Positions 1 to 11,349 of a stretch of DNA of 64,000 nt are shown here, one piece after another (positions within the stretch are counted from its first letter, which is position 1; every line of letters starts with the position of its first letter). The translations under genes were made by a program, and so were the position numbers. The stretch lies in assembly GCA_025331435.1 (NCBI GenBank), contig JAIWNI010000032.1, positions 186,001-250,000 on the forward strand, in the 5' to 3' direction. The stretch comes from Choanephora cucurbitarum. Taxonomy: Eukaryota; Mucoromycota; Mucoromycetes; Mucorales; Choanephoraceae. Under the pieces are notes generated by a model. The model saw nothing but the letters and a program-made list of their open reading frames with translations, was not told the origin of the DNA and searched no databases.

Positions 1-426
1 TACTGCATGATTGATACGAATGCCATTTCGACCATACACATAGATCTCCCAACGATCACGGCGCATGCTGAACCTGATCTCACAGTGTCTTCGAGAGATA
101 GCTTTAGAAGAACCAAAGTCGACATCAACTGTGGCCTGACGTCGTTTTGATGCAGGTGGATGGGTGGCGGTTGATCGACCGAGGACGATGCAAGGGATGC
201 TCAAGTAACTAGTCCAATTAGAGCCTGCCAGTCGAGGATACAGATGAATGTCACCTGCAGGTACAGGCGGTGTATTGACTTTGACTGTGTCTGACGATTC
301 TGTCAAGAGATGAAAGCCGTTGGATAGTTCATCGTCATTAAACTTATTTTTTTTTTGTTTCAATGTCTATGCTTAATGTAGTGTCTTTTAGTGTTTGCTT
401 ACCGACTGACTATGAAGTTGAGCCAT
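1..426 (-). CDS. FHA-domain (Fhl1-like) transcription regulator, N-terminal part, runs off the window edge
   Basis: Model: exon 1 at 403..426 (ATG at 426, eight codons), intron 343..402 with GTAAGC donor and AAG acceptor, exon 2 from 342 to the window edge, open throughout. The 122 visible residues end in a forkhead-associated fold: LGRST, then KAISRRHCEIRF (the conserved SRRH phosphothreonine-binding loop), then WEIYVYGRNGI. FHA domains bind phosphothreonine peptides. The KAISRRH..GRNG wording is that of the Fhl1/FoxK type, where a forkhead DNA-binding domain follows, controlling ribosomal-protein genes in yeast. The forkhead part would lie outside the window, so the assignment beyond 'FHA protein' is inference. 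The start lies 140 bp from the divergent VPS60 start, so the two probably share a promoter. Confidence 0.72.
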
Positions 427-566
427 TTATCTTGAAAGAATAAGTTGCATTAGTTTTTTTTTCTTTGTCAAGTGGCACTTGTTTTAAAAGGCCGCAATCA
501 GCCAAGCGAAAAAGAAAACATCCATACACATACACTTGCTTTTATTTTTTTACATTACTTTCTAAT
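427..566. promoter_or_regulatory. Divergent promoter between FHA gene and VPS60
   Basis: Only 140 bp separate the two ATGs (426 on minus, 567 on plus). The spacer is T-rich on the plus strand with short pyrimidine tracts before VPS60. No clear TATA box is seen. Its role is inferred from the head-to-head arrangement. Confidence 0.5.
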
Positions 567-1587
567 ATGAACAGATTGTTTGGTTCAGGTAAAAAGGTGC
601 CCAAACCTACTTTGAACGATGCCATTGCCAATGTGAGTTTATCAGAGTTGTTGGATTGTATTTTATTAATCGAGTTGCATAAATGTAGACAGATGTCCGA
701 GTCGATGCTGTGGAAGTTAAGATTAGAAAACTCGATGCTGAACTGACACGATATAGAGATCAACTAAAGAAAATGAGAGAAGGCCCTGCCAAAGTAAAAA
801 AAAGAAACAAAAAAGAGAGAGGAATTTGACATAGTATGTTCCTAACCTATTTTTTTTTTGATGATAGAAAAATGTGCAACAAAAGGCATTACGTGTATTG
901 AAGCAAAAGAAGCTGTAAGTAGTTGTTATCGACATAAAGAATAGATTGCTTATTCCTGAAACAAGTTATGAGTCTCAGCGTGATAATCTCCAGCAACAGT
1001 CATTCAATATGGAACAAGCACAAATGACAACTGAGAATTTACGTAATGTGATGGCCACAGTAGATGCTATGCAGACAGCAAACAAGGAAATGAAGAAACA
1101 ATACAAGAATGTGAACTTGGATAAGATTGATGTAAGTTCAAATCTAACAGACTGTAATACTGGTGGCTAAAGCATGGCTCTATAGCAATTACAAGATGAA
1201 ATGGAAGATTTGATGGAGCAAGCGAATGAAGTGCAAGAGACTCTGGGCAGATCCTATAATCTACCTGATGATATTGACGAAGATGACCTTGAAGCAGGTA
1301 AGCTGTCTTCTAGTTGACATATAAGCTATTGACTGTTTCTCTTCAAGAATTGGATGCACTTGGTGATGAATTAGAATTTGAAGATGAAGAAATACCCTCT
1401 TACCTTCAAGAAGATGAATTGGAACTTCCAAAGATATCCGAGACAGATCCCTCTAAAGCAGTAAGATGTTTACTTTTTATTGAATACTTATAAGTGAAAT
1501 TAACTTTTTATTGGGCAATAGCATCAAGATGTTAAACTGGATGAGTTTGGTTTACCTGTTGCAGCAGAAGCTCCTATGAAAGCCTAA
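567..1587 (+). CDS. VPS60: ESCRT-III-like protein Vps60/CHMP5
   Basis: Seven exons (567..632, 689..793, 868..914, 966..1131, 1186..1297, 1348..1460, 1522..1587) give 224 residues, close to the roughly 220 usual for CHMP5/Vps60. The start MNRLFG, the block [34 protein letters not shown] and the acidic C-terminal [11 protein letters not shown] (a LIP5/Vta1-binding region in the family) are all as in CHMP5 rather than Snf7/CHMP4. The C-terminus keeps the DEFGLP motif. The protein should act on endosomes with Vta1/LIP5 to regulate Vps4 and ESCRT-III disassembly. All introns are 49-74 nt with GT..AG borders. Confidence 0.95.
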
Positions 1588-1905
1588 TATATCCCCCTTC
1601 TGTTCTTCTGATTTCAATGATAGGAACAATAAATCAAATGTGAGTGATCAACTTACTGCTTAAAAGTGTTTCTTTTATCTCATTAAGACCCTACATGAAA
1701 TAGGCGTATGTGTGTGCACATGCTTATTTTAGTTTAATAAGGATGGAGAAAGGGAGGGGGGTGTTTATTTACATAATGATCATATAGATTGGGTGGCATA
1801 AGATGAGTTAAAATGATAGTTTGAAACGAAACATGATATAGGGTGAATGAACAAATGAGATATTTACATAAGAAGCAATTAAAGAATGTGTGTGTGTGTT
1901 GGAGA
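1588..1905. other. Convergent 3' spacer between VPS60 and the RhoGEF gene
   Basis: 318 bp between the stop codons of two converging genes. It contains AATAAA-type words (for example near 1628) that may serve as polyadenylation signals. No further gene was found. Confidence 0.5.
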
Positions 1906-3288
1906 TTATTGAATTGCATTCATAGCATAGGCTAGTGCTGATAAGCAATTTAATGCTGTATTGATATATACATAGTCGTCAAATGAATGGTCCAAATGCT
2001 TTCGAAGATCTGAAAAGAAAGTTAATATTATAGCCTATAGTGATAGGATCACTCTTAGCTTACCTTTTAACAACAGACAATAGCGAGTAATACGTTGAAT
2101 AGGTGCAATCATATAATCTGAGAGTAAGAGTCGATTTGTCTTTTTTTGTTGCATTGAATCCTAGTAAGATTGGTGGTTAAACTTCTCCTAAAATTTGATT
2201 ATTCTCCTTAAAAAAAAAAAAAAGATTTACCTGCACTAGTTGGCGATAGATGATACTTGAACTTGCTTTAGCTAGGTGTTTTTTAGATTTCACAAAATTG
2301 GCTGCATAATAAATATAGATATCAAAGTATTTCTCAAGATCGCAAAAGGTCTTTCCGATGGCAATCTGGTTTCTATTTTCGTCGTAATCAAGATAGTTCT
2401 CAATCGTATTGCGAAGTCGTTCAACTAGTGTCGTCGATAAGTCAATAAGCTGTGGTATATAGGCAAAGATGATCTCAACATCTCTTAGATTCACAAGGGG
2501 TTTCTTTTTTGCAGAGGCTGCTTCCAATAAAGGGTTTTGATAGTACTATTCAATGATGAGTTATAGACTGGGGGGGAATGAACGATTAAAATTAAAACTT
2601 ACATGTTGAACTATCAGTAAATGATTTAAATAGGTTTCTTCAGTTGTCAACAACTCATTCATAATGAATTTAGAGAGCTGAACTGATCTTTTTGACTAGC
2701 AGAATATGCTCCAAGTTAAAACATGCAGGGCATCTTCATCAAATATATGCTTACCTGCACAAAAGTCAAATCTAGAGATGATTTAGCAAGATAAGCTGCA
2801 TATGTCTCTTTCCATAATGCAATGCCCTTTTGTTCCTTAGCAGATGGTTTGTGATGACTGTAGAAATCATGGAACAGATCTGATGTATTGGATAGCTGAT
2901 GTTTCACAGAGCCGAAGCGATCCATGCGCTGTCGGATGCGACCTGATATAGAAGGTCGAGGGAATAATCGATGAATGGGTGTGTTCGTTGGGTGAGTGGG
3001 TGGAATGATAGTACTTTGAGATCGACGTGAGTTCCTGACTTCTTTTTCGCGATAATAATGGCGAAAAAGGCCACTTTCCAGAAATGAGAATGACCGTTTC
3101 AGGTCATTTGTTATCGTCTGAACAGTTGGATCTTCCACTGGTACCCTTTCAGATACATAGGGCTCAAAAGAGACAGGTGTTATATCCGTCAATATATCGC
3201 TCACAGTATTGGAAGCCCAAGCTTTTGCTTCAATTTCTTCAAATGTAATAGGATAGGTAAGAGGTGGCATAATGTGTTGTCTATCCAA
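1906..3288 (-). CDS. Short RhoGEF (Dbl-homology domain) protein
   Basis: Five exons (2755..3288, 2603..2695, 2231..2545, 2064..2139, 1906..2009) give 373 residues. The N-terminal 190 or so residues are polar and unrecognised. The rest reads as a Dbl-homology domain: MNELLTTEETYLNHL (helix 1, conserved region 1), a central helical block, and MIAPIQRITRYCLLLKDL (conserved region 3, normally LIKPVQRI.RYPLLL). DH domains load GTP onto Rho/Rac/Cdc42 GTPases at membranes. The protein ends about 30 residues after region 3, so there is no PH domain, which most Dbl proteins carry. The acceptor before TNRLLLSDYM was chosen because the more obvious one would break the frame. A second Met six residues in could be the real start. 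Confidence 0.78.
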
Positions 3289-3734
3289 TTAGAGTAAATG
3301 TATGTGTGTGTATACAAAGAAAAAGAGAGAAGAGAAAATTGAAAGGAAAAAAAAAGAAGGAGATGAATGGGCTTTCAACTTTGTTTTTATACATGAACAT
3401 GCAACCTTTTTTTAATAGTGGATCATCACATCATTTTCCCGTATTTGATAAATACCTGAACAGTACTAAGCAACCCTCACACAAACTTCAAACACTGACG
3501 TATCGATGATTTTGTTGTTGTCCGGATCGGAATTCTGTAAAGATAAAGAGAAAGAACGTGTAACCTGCTTAAAAGGAATAGAAGTGGTACAGAACCAAGT
3601 AAACTATATTCTGATTAGATCAATTACTTGGTTGTTTGTAGCTCTGCGGATTTATTTTGCGGGCTCCATTTTTTTTTTCTTCACTAAAGTTCTATAACAT
3701 CGAAGTTGCCTACTCAAGGCTTTTCATTTAATAT

Positions 3735-3761
3735 TGACGTCAGTTGGCAAGTCTTCAAGTT
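3735..3761 (+). promoter_or_regulatory. CRE palindrome followed by GTCTTCAAGTT (copy 1)
   Basis: TGACGTCA at 3735..3742, eight bases, then GTCTTCAAGTT at 3751..3761. It lies about 450 bp upstream of the RhoGEF start. TGACGTCA is the classic CREB/ATF-type bZIP site; use here is inferred. Confidence 0.35.
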
Positions 3762-6700
3762 GGCTTTTTAAGATGTCCAACATTCTAGCTTCAATGAAAT
3801 GAAAGAGTATTTTCTGGTAGCTAAAGAAGTTACATGTTCCATTCTTGTTTGATTATCATTACAATCAGAGATGGTATGGGCAAAAAGAAACAGAGCCGAC
3901 AGTACTTTGACCTCTGTCGTTTTAGGAAATTAACACCAACTGTCTTCTCTGCAACAACAAAAGAGTTGTATGAGCCAGCTTCGTTAGCAATGTCTTTTGA
4001 AGTATGCATAGTTTAACTAAGTGTAATTTTTCGAAGCATTGTACTTTACCTAGCATTCTTTTTTGACTTGAACTCATTTGGAAATTATTCTTAAAAAAAA
4101 AAAGAGTTATTGTATATGTTGAAGATTTGTTTCTAAACTTATCTACACAATGACCGCTCTTTTTGCAATATTGATCAACGACACATGAAAGAAAATCAAC
4201 AGTATGCGATTAGATGTCATATCAGCTTGCCGAGCTTCTTTGTTTATGCATGTAGTGCGCACATAACATTGGACCTAAGCTCATGCTTCGATCTATTTTT
4301 AGCTCTTGTACTTCAAGCGACTACTATGAAAGAGTATTGTTTTCAGAAACGATATAGTCTTCTATACACCCAAGTCCAACAGTCTGTTCTTGTAAGGGTA
4401 CTTGGACCTGAGAACCAGGAATGTAATGTGATAATTAGAATAGATGTAAGCGATTGAGATAACTTGTTCCTAATTGATTGAATCACATCACATGTAAATT
4501 TTTTTTTTATATTGCTCTGGGTATGTTTTACTTCTTTGTGTGGATAAACTTTAGACAGAAAAAAAAATAAGCTTTTTTTGGGAGGTATGACAATATAACA
4601 AAATTGGTGTTTTGACTTTATCGTGCGCGCATATAAAATCTCTCACTTTTCTGCCTAATAGGCCCTTGCTTTTCATTTTTTTTTATTTGTTTGTAACACA
4701 GTAATATTTACGACTCACCGACCCTCTTCAACATTGGTAACAAGGCCAACAAACTGAAGAATGGGTACTAGGACAGTTCTGATTATTCTGGCAACTCATT
4801 CGGCACAGGTCATAGCGTAGAAAAAATACAAAGCGCAAAGGACCTGTAATTTGACATAGAGCGCGTAACTCGAAATTTTTTCAAAGTTTCTGATTTGTCG
4901 AGAAAATCAAGAGAGAAATAAATTTGTAGTCAAGTTGTGGTTTTTTTAAAGTTTTTCCTTTTTTTTGTCAAACAAGAGCTATTCTATCAGAGGGACTTTA
5001 TCCTTTCTTCTCGGTATCTAGATTGTATTAAAATTTGAAAAACCTTATGTATAAGCAAGAAACCTCCTTATAGCTTAATAGTGGGGCTGAAAAAAAATCA
5101 TTCTTTGTTTCTACATATAAAAAAAAAAACTTGTAAGGTGCAAGCAAGGACCTTCATCTTTCTCGGCGCGTTACCGAATGAATAAGTTTTCCCATAATCT
5201 CACTGACCTGTTGTTACAAGGAGGTATAATCAACAAACAGCTAATGATAGACTCTATATCGATCACTTGAATGATGCAATCATGACTATAGGATTAGATT
5301 GAAAGAATCGTTCTTTGGGCTTCCATCGAATTTACGTTCTTTGACAATAGCTTAATCGAGTAGCTTAATAAAGTAAAAAAAGAAAAAAAGAAGAGCGATG
5401 AGTATCATTTCACCAAATATTTTGCCTTTTAATAGTATCACTTTGGAAACAAGGGAAATGGTGATCACTTTCCAGTACCTAAAAAAAGATTCTTGCGCCA
5501 TTCACTAAATAAACGATTTGATCTTACATTTACACATTCTAAGCAACATAGTATGTCATAATGCTCGTTTAATTCAAGTCCAAAAAAACACCCTTACTCT
5601 ATTGATTAAAGACATGTGTTTGTTGATATTAAAGTGAACTGTTTCACCACTCAGTTTAAATCGGGACCTTTCAAATAGTGAGCTAGATCTATTTAGTAAA
5701 ACAATGCTTATGCTCGGATAAGCAAATCTCTGTAGTACGAACAACAGCATCAACCAACAACATTCGTTTATCTCTTACCCTTCTCTCTTTGTCCTTCCTT
5801 CTGATGTTTCATCGCTTCGTCATCTTGCTAATTCTTATCATAACAACAATAACAATCTTATTTAGCATATTTCTAATACGTTTTTAGAGTTAGCTTTTTG
5901 GGTTTAGATTTAGAATGATCAAAGAATGTTTTATAACCAACAAGCGATCTTATTTTTCTGATATTCGTTAGGGCTGATCCTCCAAAAAGAAGAGACTCTT
6001 TTTATTTTATCATGTGATGAATATTTGACTGATATATGCTGGAGTGAGAATTGATGTTGTAGCGAGTTGATACACAAATTTGCATCCAACAAGCACCTTT
6101 TGGTTGGTCGCAAACAGTCTACAAGAACAGTTCTTTCATTCGCATTTGCTTTACATTAACAACGACAGTTAAATTTAGATAAACATATCAGGCGTTGGAG
6201 ACGAAGAGTTACTTTAAATGACTGCATTTTTAGCTTCCTGTTGTCTCGACAAAACCCCGAACAGAAATGAGAGGAACAGTTCGACGAGAAGAGCGAACCC
6301 AAGTGTTCTTTGTATAAAAGGATTTTTGCTTATTCAAAAACAAAAGCTATAATAAACTGTCTTTAAGCACTGTTGTTTGAGCTTCATATGAAGCTTTTGA
6401 GAGGTTTTTTTTTTGCCAAAAAACACAATCTTTCCCATTGAGTTCGTTAAGACTGGTAAAATATTCAACAACAACCTATATGATCTTTGAAATACAAACC
6501 ATGTTATTGAATTAAAAAATGGGTGGTCTACTTTACCTTTCTCTTCATTGACTGACTTGATAAGCTATCAAGGGCGTTATATTAGATAGTTTAACGAGAA
6601 CGGTATCATTAGTTTCTGCAATATTGAAAGCTATTATTTCGATGAAATAGACATTTTTTCTCATTTTCTCTTTTGATCTATGTATGGCTCATGACGGTAA

Positions 6701-7649
6701 CCATTTGTCCTTTTGTTCATGGAGTCCAATAGCTGCTTTATTTAAGATTGTTGATGTTCTTGAGAAATACATTCTCAAACTGAGCATACTCTTTGATCAA
6801 ACGCTCTTAAAACGAAAAGCTACTTTATTCAGCGTAAATTTTCTTCTGATGGCGACTTTTGTTGGATGTCACCTACAAACTTCCTGACATCTTTAGCTTT
6901 CTTAAAACTTACGCTCCCTGGCTCAGAAACACATTCTAACGTACGCACTTATCTTATCTTTGAATCCTCAAAAGCATCTAATGACTACGGCTAAAGCATG
7001 TAGCTATTGATTGTATTTCTTTTTTGTCTAGATGATTTGTTTATTGAATGCTGCTTTGTTTGCTACATGTTTTCTTGCTTACACTGAACGAAAGATATTC
7101 GTTTAGTAGTTTCTTTTACTAACGCCATCACTGTACTTTAAAGTCCCATAACATCTTTACAACTCTCTTATTTGTCTAATTTTCTTGTTTCAAGCAACTC
7201 TTATAACGCGCTCCCAAATGCTACTAATAGCTTTACTTCCTCATACTCTGGGAGTGAGCAATCTGTCCTTAGAGCAGCCTTTATGTGAAGCTCATCTTTG
7301 ATTTCTAGAGCAAAGGTTTTCAACTTTAGTTTTTTTCTAGCTTGCTTCTATATTTTGTGGTAAGAAGAAAGCTTATCAAAGACAAAAATTTCAACTGCGG
7401 ATTCTTGCTTCACTCTAATTGGACTGATTGAAAGTGATTTTTTCTCAAGTGAATAATTTTTTGAAACTTAGTGGTTTGAAGTGTTGAATAAACCAAGATA
7501 GAGAAAGTGTACTATACAATTCATGGTATGCTTTGTCTCTACTGATATGTCTAGCAAGTAGGCTACAAGTACTATCTTTTTTTTAAAAAAAAAAAGAACA
7601 AATAAAACAACATGAAAATGCATGCTTCCCAATGTCTTTCCTACGACTG

Positions 7650-7677
7650 TGACGTCAAATAGGCGGGTCTTCAAGTT
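7650..7677 (+). promoter_or_regulatory. CRE palindrome followed by GTCTTCAAGTT (copy 2)
   Basis: TGACGTCA at 7650..7657, nine bases, then GTCTTCAAGTT at 7667..7677, about 325 bp upstream of the NDUFS2 ATG. Same layout as copy 1 with one extra spacer base. Confidence 0.4.
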
Positions 7678-8001
7678 CGCCCTGGGTTGCAAACCTGGCT
7701 CGATGGAGCTCGCAGCGCACTCTTTTTTTTTCCCTCCCTCTTTTGACTTTTTTTTTTATAATAGATATTTAAAGAAAATTTAAAGAAAAGGCAGGTTACT
7801 TGATAGATCTCATTTGTCAACGAAAACTAATCTCTTTTCCTCTTCTTCTTCTTTCAACACTGCTACTCGTCAACTAAACTCAATCACAACTTTAGTTTAT
7901 TGCCAGCTTTCCTTTTTTTCTTATCCGATCTCGACTCTTTCGTTTTTTTTTTCAACTGCATTCAACTCCCCACTCTTATATTTTAAAAAAAGTCATACAT
8001 A

Positions 8002-9674
8002 ATGTCATTTGCTACCAGAATGTGGTCTCGCAAATTCGCTAATGTTGCTGCCACTGCCACCAAGTCAACTTTGCTTAAGCCTCGCATGCCTTTGAAGACC
8101 TTCCAACCTATGCGCACCTTGGCTACTGCTACTCAACAAACCGTAGCTTACACACCCACCACTATCACCGAAGATCATACTGACAGCGAATTTGGTGGTA
8201 AGTTGTAGACTAAAGAGGAAACAATGATCAAAACAGATAGCTTTCTTCATATCTAAGCTGTTGTTGCATAATGATTGTGGACAGCAGCTGAATGAGAGAT
8301 TAAAAAAAATGTAGCTAAACGATTTCATTCTTAGCTGCCGATGATGAGGAAAGCAGAATGCGTAACTTCACAGTCAACTTTGGTCCTCAACATCCTGCCG
8401 CTCACGGTGTGCTTCGTCTTATTCTTGAAATGAACGGCGAAGAAATTGTTCGTGCCGATCCTCATATTGGTTTGTTGCATCGTGGTACTGAAAAGCTGAT
8501 TGAATACAAGAACTACTTGCAAGCCTTGCCTTATTTTGATCGTCTCGATTATGTTTCCATCATGACCAACGAACAAGCCTATTCCTTGGCTGTCGAAAAG
8601 TTGTTGAACATTGAAGTGCCTGAACGTGCCAAGTACATTCGTACCATGTTTGGTGAAATCACTCGTGTCTTGAACCACATCATGGCTGTCATGACACACG
8701 CTATGGATGTTGGTGCTTTGACACCAATGCTTTGGATGTTCGAAGAACGTGAAAAGTTGATGGAATTCTACGAACGTTGTTCTGGTGCTCGTCTCCACGC
8801 TGCCTACGTTCGTCCCGGTGGTGTTGCCTATGACTTGCCCATCGGTCTTTTGCAAGATATTCACGATTGGTGTGAACAATTCGGTGACCGTGTAGATGAA
8901 GTAGAAGAATTGTTGACAGGTAACCGTATTTGGCACATCCGTACCCGTAACGTTGGTGTTGTTACTGCCAAGGAAGCTCAGGATTGGGGTTTCTCTGGCG
9001 TCCTTGTCCGTGGTTCAGGTATCCCATGGGATTTGCGTAAGGTTGCTCCCTACGATGCCTATGACAAAGTAGAATTCGATGTTCCTGTTGGTCAAAACGG
9101 TGACTGTTTCGATCGTTACCTTTGTCGTATGGAAGAAATGCGTCAATCTCTCCGTATCATTCACCAATGTGTCAACAAAATGCCTGAAGGTCCCATCAAG
9201 ACAGATGACTGGAAGGTCACTCCTCCTCCTCGTGCTGCCATGAAGGAAAACATGGAAGCTTTGATTCACCACTTCAAGCTTTTCTCTGAAGGTTTCTCTG
9301 TTCCTGCTGGTGAGACCTACACTGTCATCGAAGCCCCTAAGGGTGAATTTGGTGTCTTCTTGGTTTCCGATGGTACCAACAGACCTTACAGATGTAAGAT
9401 CAGATCTCCTGGTTTCTCTCACCTTCAAGGTTCCGACTTCATGTCTCGTAACCACTTGCTTCCTGACATGGTTACAATTATCGGCACAGTAAGTACATTT
9501 CAAGTCATTTGTAGGAATATCACTAACTTTTTTTCTTTTCTATCAACCCATTCAACTTACCAATTTAATTCACCTATTCAACTTATCAACCTATTCACCT
9601 ATCACCAACTTACCACCAATCTATTATCAACCGATCAAAAGCAAGATATTGTGTTCGGTGAAGTCGATCGATAG
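8002..9674 (+). CDS. NDUFS2: NADH:ubiquinone oxidoreductase 49 kDa subunit (complex I, Nqo4/NuoD type)
   Basis: Three exons (8002..8197, 8335..9488, 9642..9674), 460 residues. The first 50 or so residues are Ser/Thr/Arg/Lys-rich with almost no acids, a good mitochondrial presequence. The mature part carries [11 protein letters not shown], the HRGTEKL motif, [13 protein letters not shown] and the family's C-terminal end [12 protein letters not shown], formed only after removal of the second intron. The protein lines part of the quinone cavity of complex I in the inner mitochondrial membrane. The start is preceded by a pyrimidine-rich leader; an open frame upstream (7814..8002) has no ATG. Intron 2 is odd: 153 nt, a multiple of three, no stop in frame, and almost free of G. 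Confidence 0.97.
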
Positions 9675-10896
9675 ATGGATAGCATCATCTTTAAGTTTAA
9701 AAGTGCATATAATTCAAAATAAAAATATAGCTATGACAAAAAAAAAAGGATTGTTTTCAGAATCGAGCTTGAAGCAACAAATACATAACAGAATCTGCTG
9801 AAAGATCAACACTAAATCGCAAAACAGTTCTTTTTTAACCCAAGCATCAGACTAACTTTTTGTACACATGAATAAGAGTTTTTATGTGAGCTTACATTGA
9901 TTTGTTTTTGCCACATTCACTTGGTTGTAAAAGAGTCAGCAGAAATCCATAAACATACATTACAATGATCACCTTGTGTGTTTCTCTTTTAGTAGGGAAT
10001 TCATGCAAATGCAGAAGCTAGTCAAAATGAAGAGTGATAGCAAGAGAAAGATAGAAAAGACAAGTATGCATATACTGCAAAGTATCAATTCATTGTAACT
10101 CTGCAAGCCAAATTCAAAAAGAGCAAACACTAATGCTTTCAAGAATTTGCGCCAAAAAAAAAGAGAAAAAGAGCGCATCAATAGCTTTTAGTCCAAAGCC
10201 AAGCTCTTTTGATATAGATCAATTCAAGCCATTAGTTGAGTGTAGTTCAACAAAGAAGTAGAATAATATTCTTCATTTGTACCTACTCTAAGAAAATCTA
10301 GAGGCAAATGATTTGATTATGATATTCTTATTGACTCAATATGTAGGCCTAAGAGAAGGTTTGATTTTACTGCTTTCACAGAATCAACTTCGTTGCATGT
10401 TTCAACAGGATCACTCTCACCAGGTTTGTTAATTTATATAGGGAATTGGAAGGAGATTTTGCAGCTTTCTGCAGTTTCATCCAAGTTAATTTGTCATTTG
10501 CGACAAAACTTCTTTGATGTTAATATCTAAAACAGAATAGTACACTTGAATTAGAACAAATGATAGATCAATTGCATCTGTACTTAAGCTGGAATATTGC
10601 AGTCTTCCATGTAATAGATTAAGGCAGCAGTTGACCAAGTATTAGATAAGAGAATTGATCCATTGGATTGTGTGGGATTACTAAAAGACTAGTCTAATTT
10701 TCATGAAAGCATTTTCAAAATTATCCATGCCCTTTATGGGTTGCTGTTGATCTTGCAATACGAGGAAACCATTGCTTGATATGTTGGATGTCCTTGTTTG
10801 ATCATACTTTATTAAAAAAAATCAAGCTTATGTCAATTCCAGTGAGCTACCATATAATGCTTCATATGATATTAAGAAAATCTATTGAGTCTATAT
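9675..10896. other. Convergent intergenic region, no gene seen
   Basis: 1.2 kb between the NDUFS2 stop and the stop of the secreted Cys-rich protein. AATAAAAATA follows the NDUFS2 stop by about 45 bp and may direct polyadenylation. Short open frames only, none with a recognisable product. Confidence 0.5.
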
Positions 10897-11318
10897 CTAT
10901 TTACATGATCCTTTGACACATTCTTCTTTGCAGTCCCAATGAGTAGTACAACAAGCACCTTTAGAGCCTTTTCCATTTTTCTTGCCAAGATAGCCAGATT
11001 TACAAACGGAGGGTGTCTTAGTAGCTTTGATAGTAGTCTTGGTGGCACTCTTGGCCGTAGTAATAGCAGATTTCTTTGTAATAGGACTAGAGCCAGTAGT
11101 GGCCTTAGTTGCGGCACTCTTGGGGCCATTGCATTTTCCCATAACACAATCATTTTTGCAATCGGCTTCTGTCTTACAACAATCCCCGCTGTATCCGTTG
11201 CCCTTCTTCTTTCCAAAGATGGTTTCCTTGTTTAAGCAAGTAGGAACAGCAATAGTAACAGTAGCCACAGGAGTAGTAGTGGTAGTAATTGGTGTAGTAG
11301 TGGTAGTAGTAATAGTGT

Positions 11319-11349
<31 letters not shown>

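Larger units (their letters stand above)
3289..8001. other. Long intergenic stretch without recognisable genes
   Basis: 4.7 kb of AT-rich DNA between divergent genes. Open frames here are 60-90 codons, lack splice-consistent extensions and resemble no family I know. I saw no tRNA, no terminal inverted repeats with target duplications, and no transposase or reverse-transcriptase motif. Noted inside: two TGACGTCA sites (3735, 7650) each followed by the same 11-mer, and a 16-bp palindrome centred near 6388. The last 250 bp, T- and CT-rich, is presumably the NDUFS2 promoter and leader. Confidence 0.5.

Noticed and set aside
4185..4457. 90-codon open frame in the long spacer
   Set aside because: No family resemblance, no splice partner, composition like the spacer.
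7670..7705. GGTTGCAAACC region resembling a tRNA B-box
   Set aside because: No acceptor stem, A-box or cloverleaf could be built around it.
7814..8002. Upstream open frame whose stop overlaps the NDUFS2 start
   Set aside because: It begins with TTG, not ATG, and is plain pyrimidine-rich leader.
8331..8936. 201-codon open frame antisense to NDUFS2
   Set aside because: It is the mirror of a strongly conserved exon with biased codons and shows no motif of its own.
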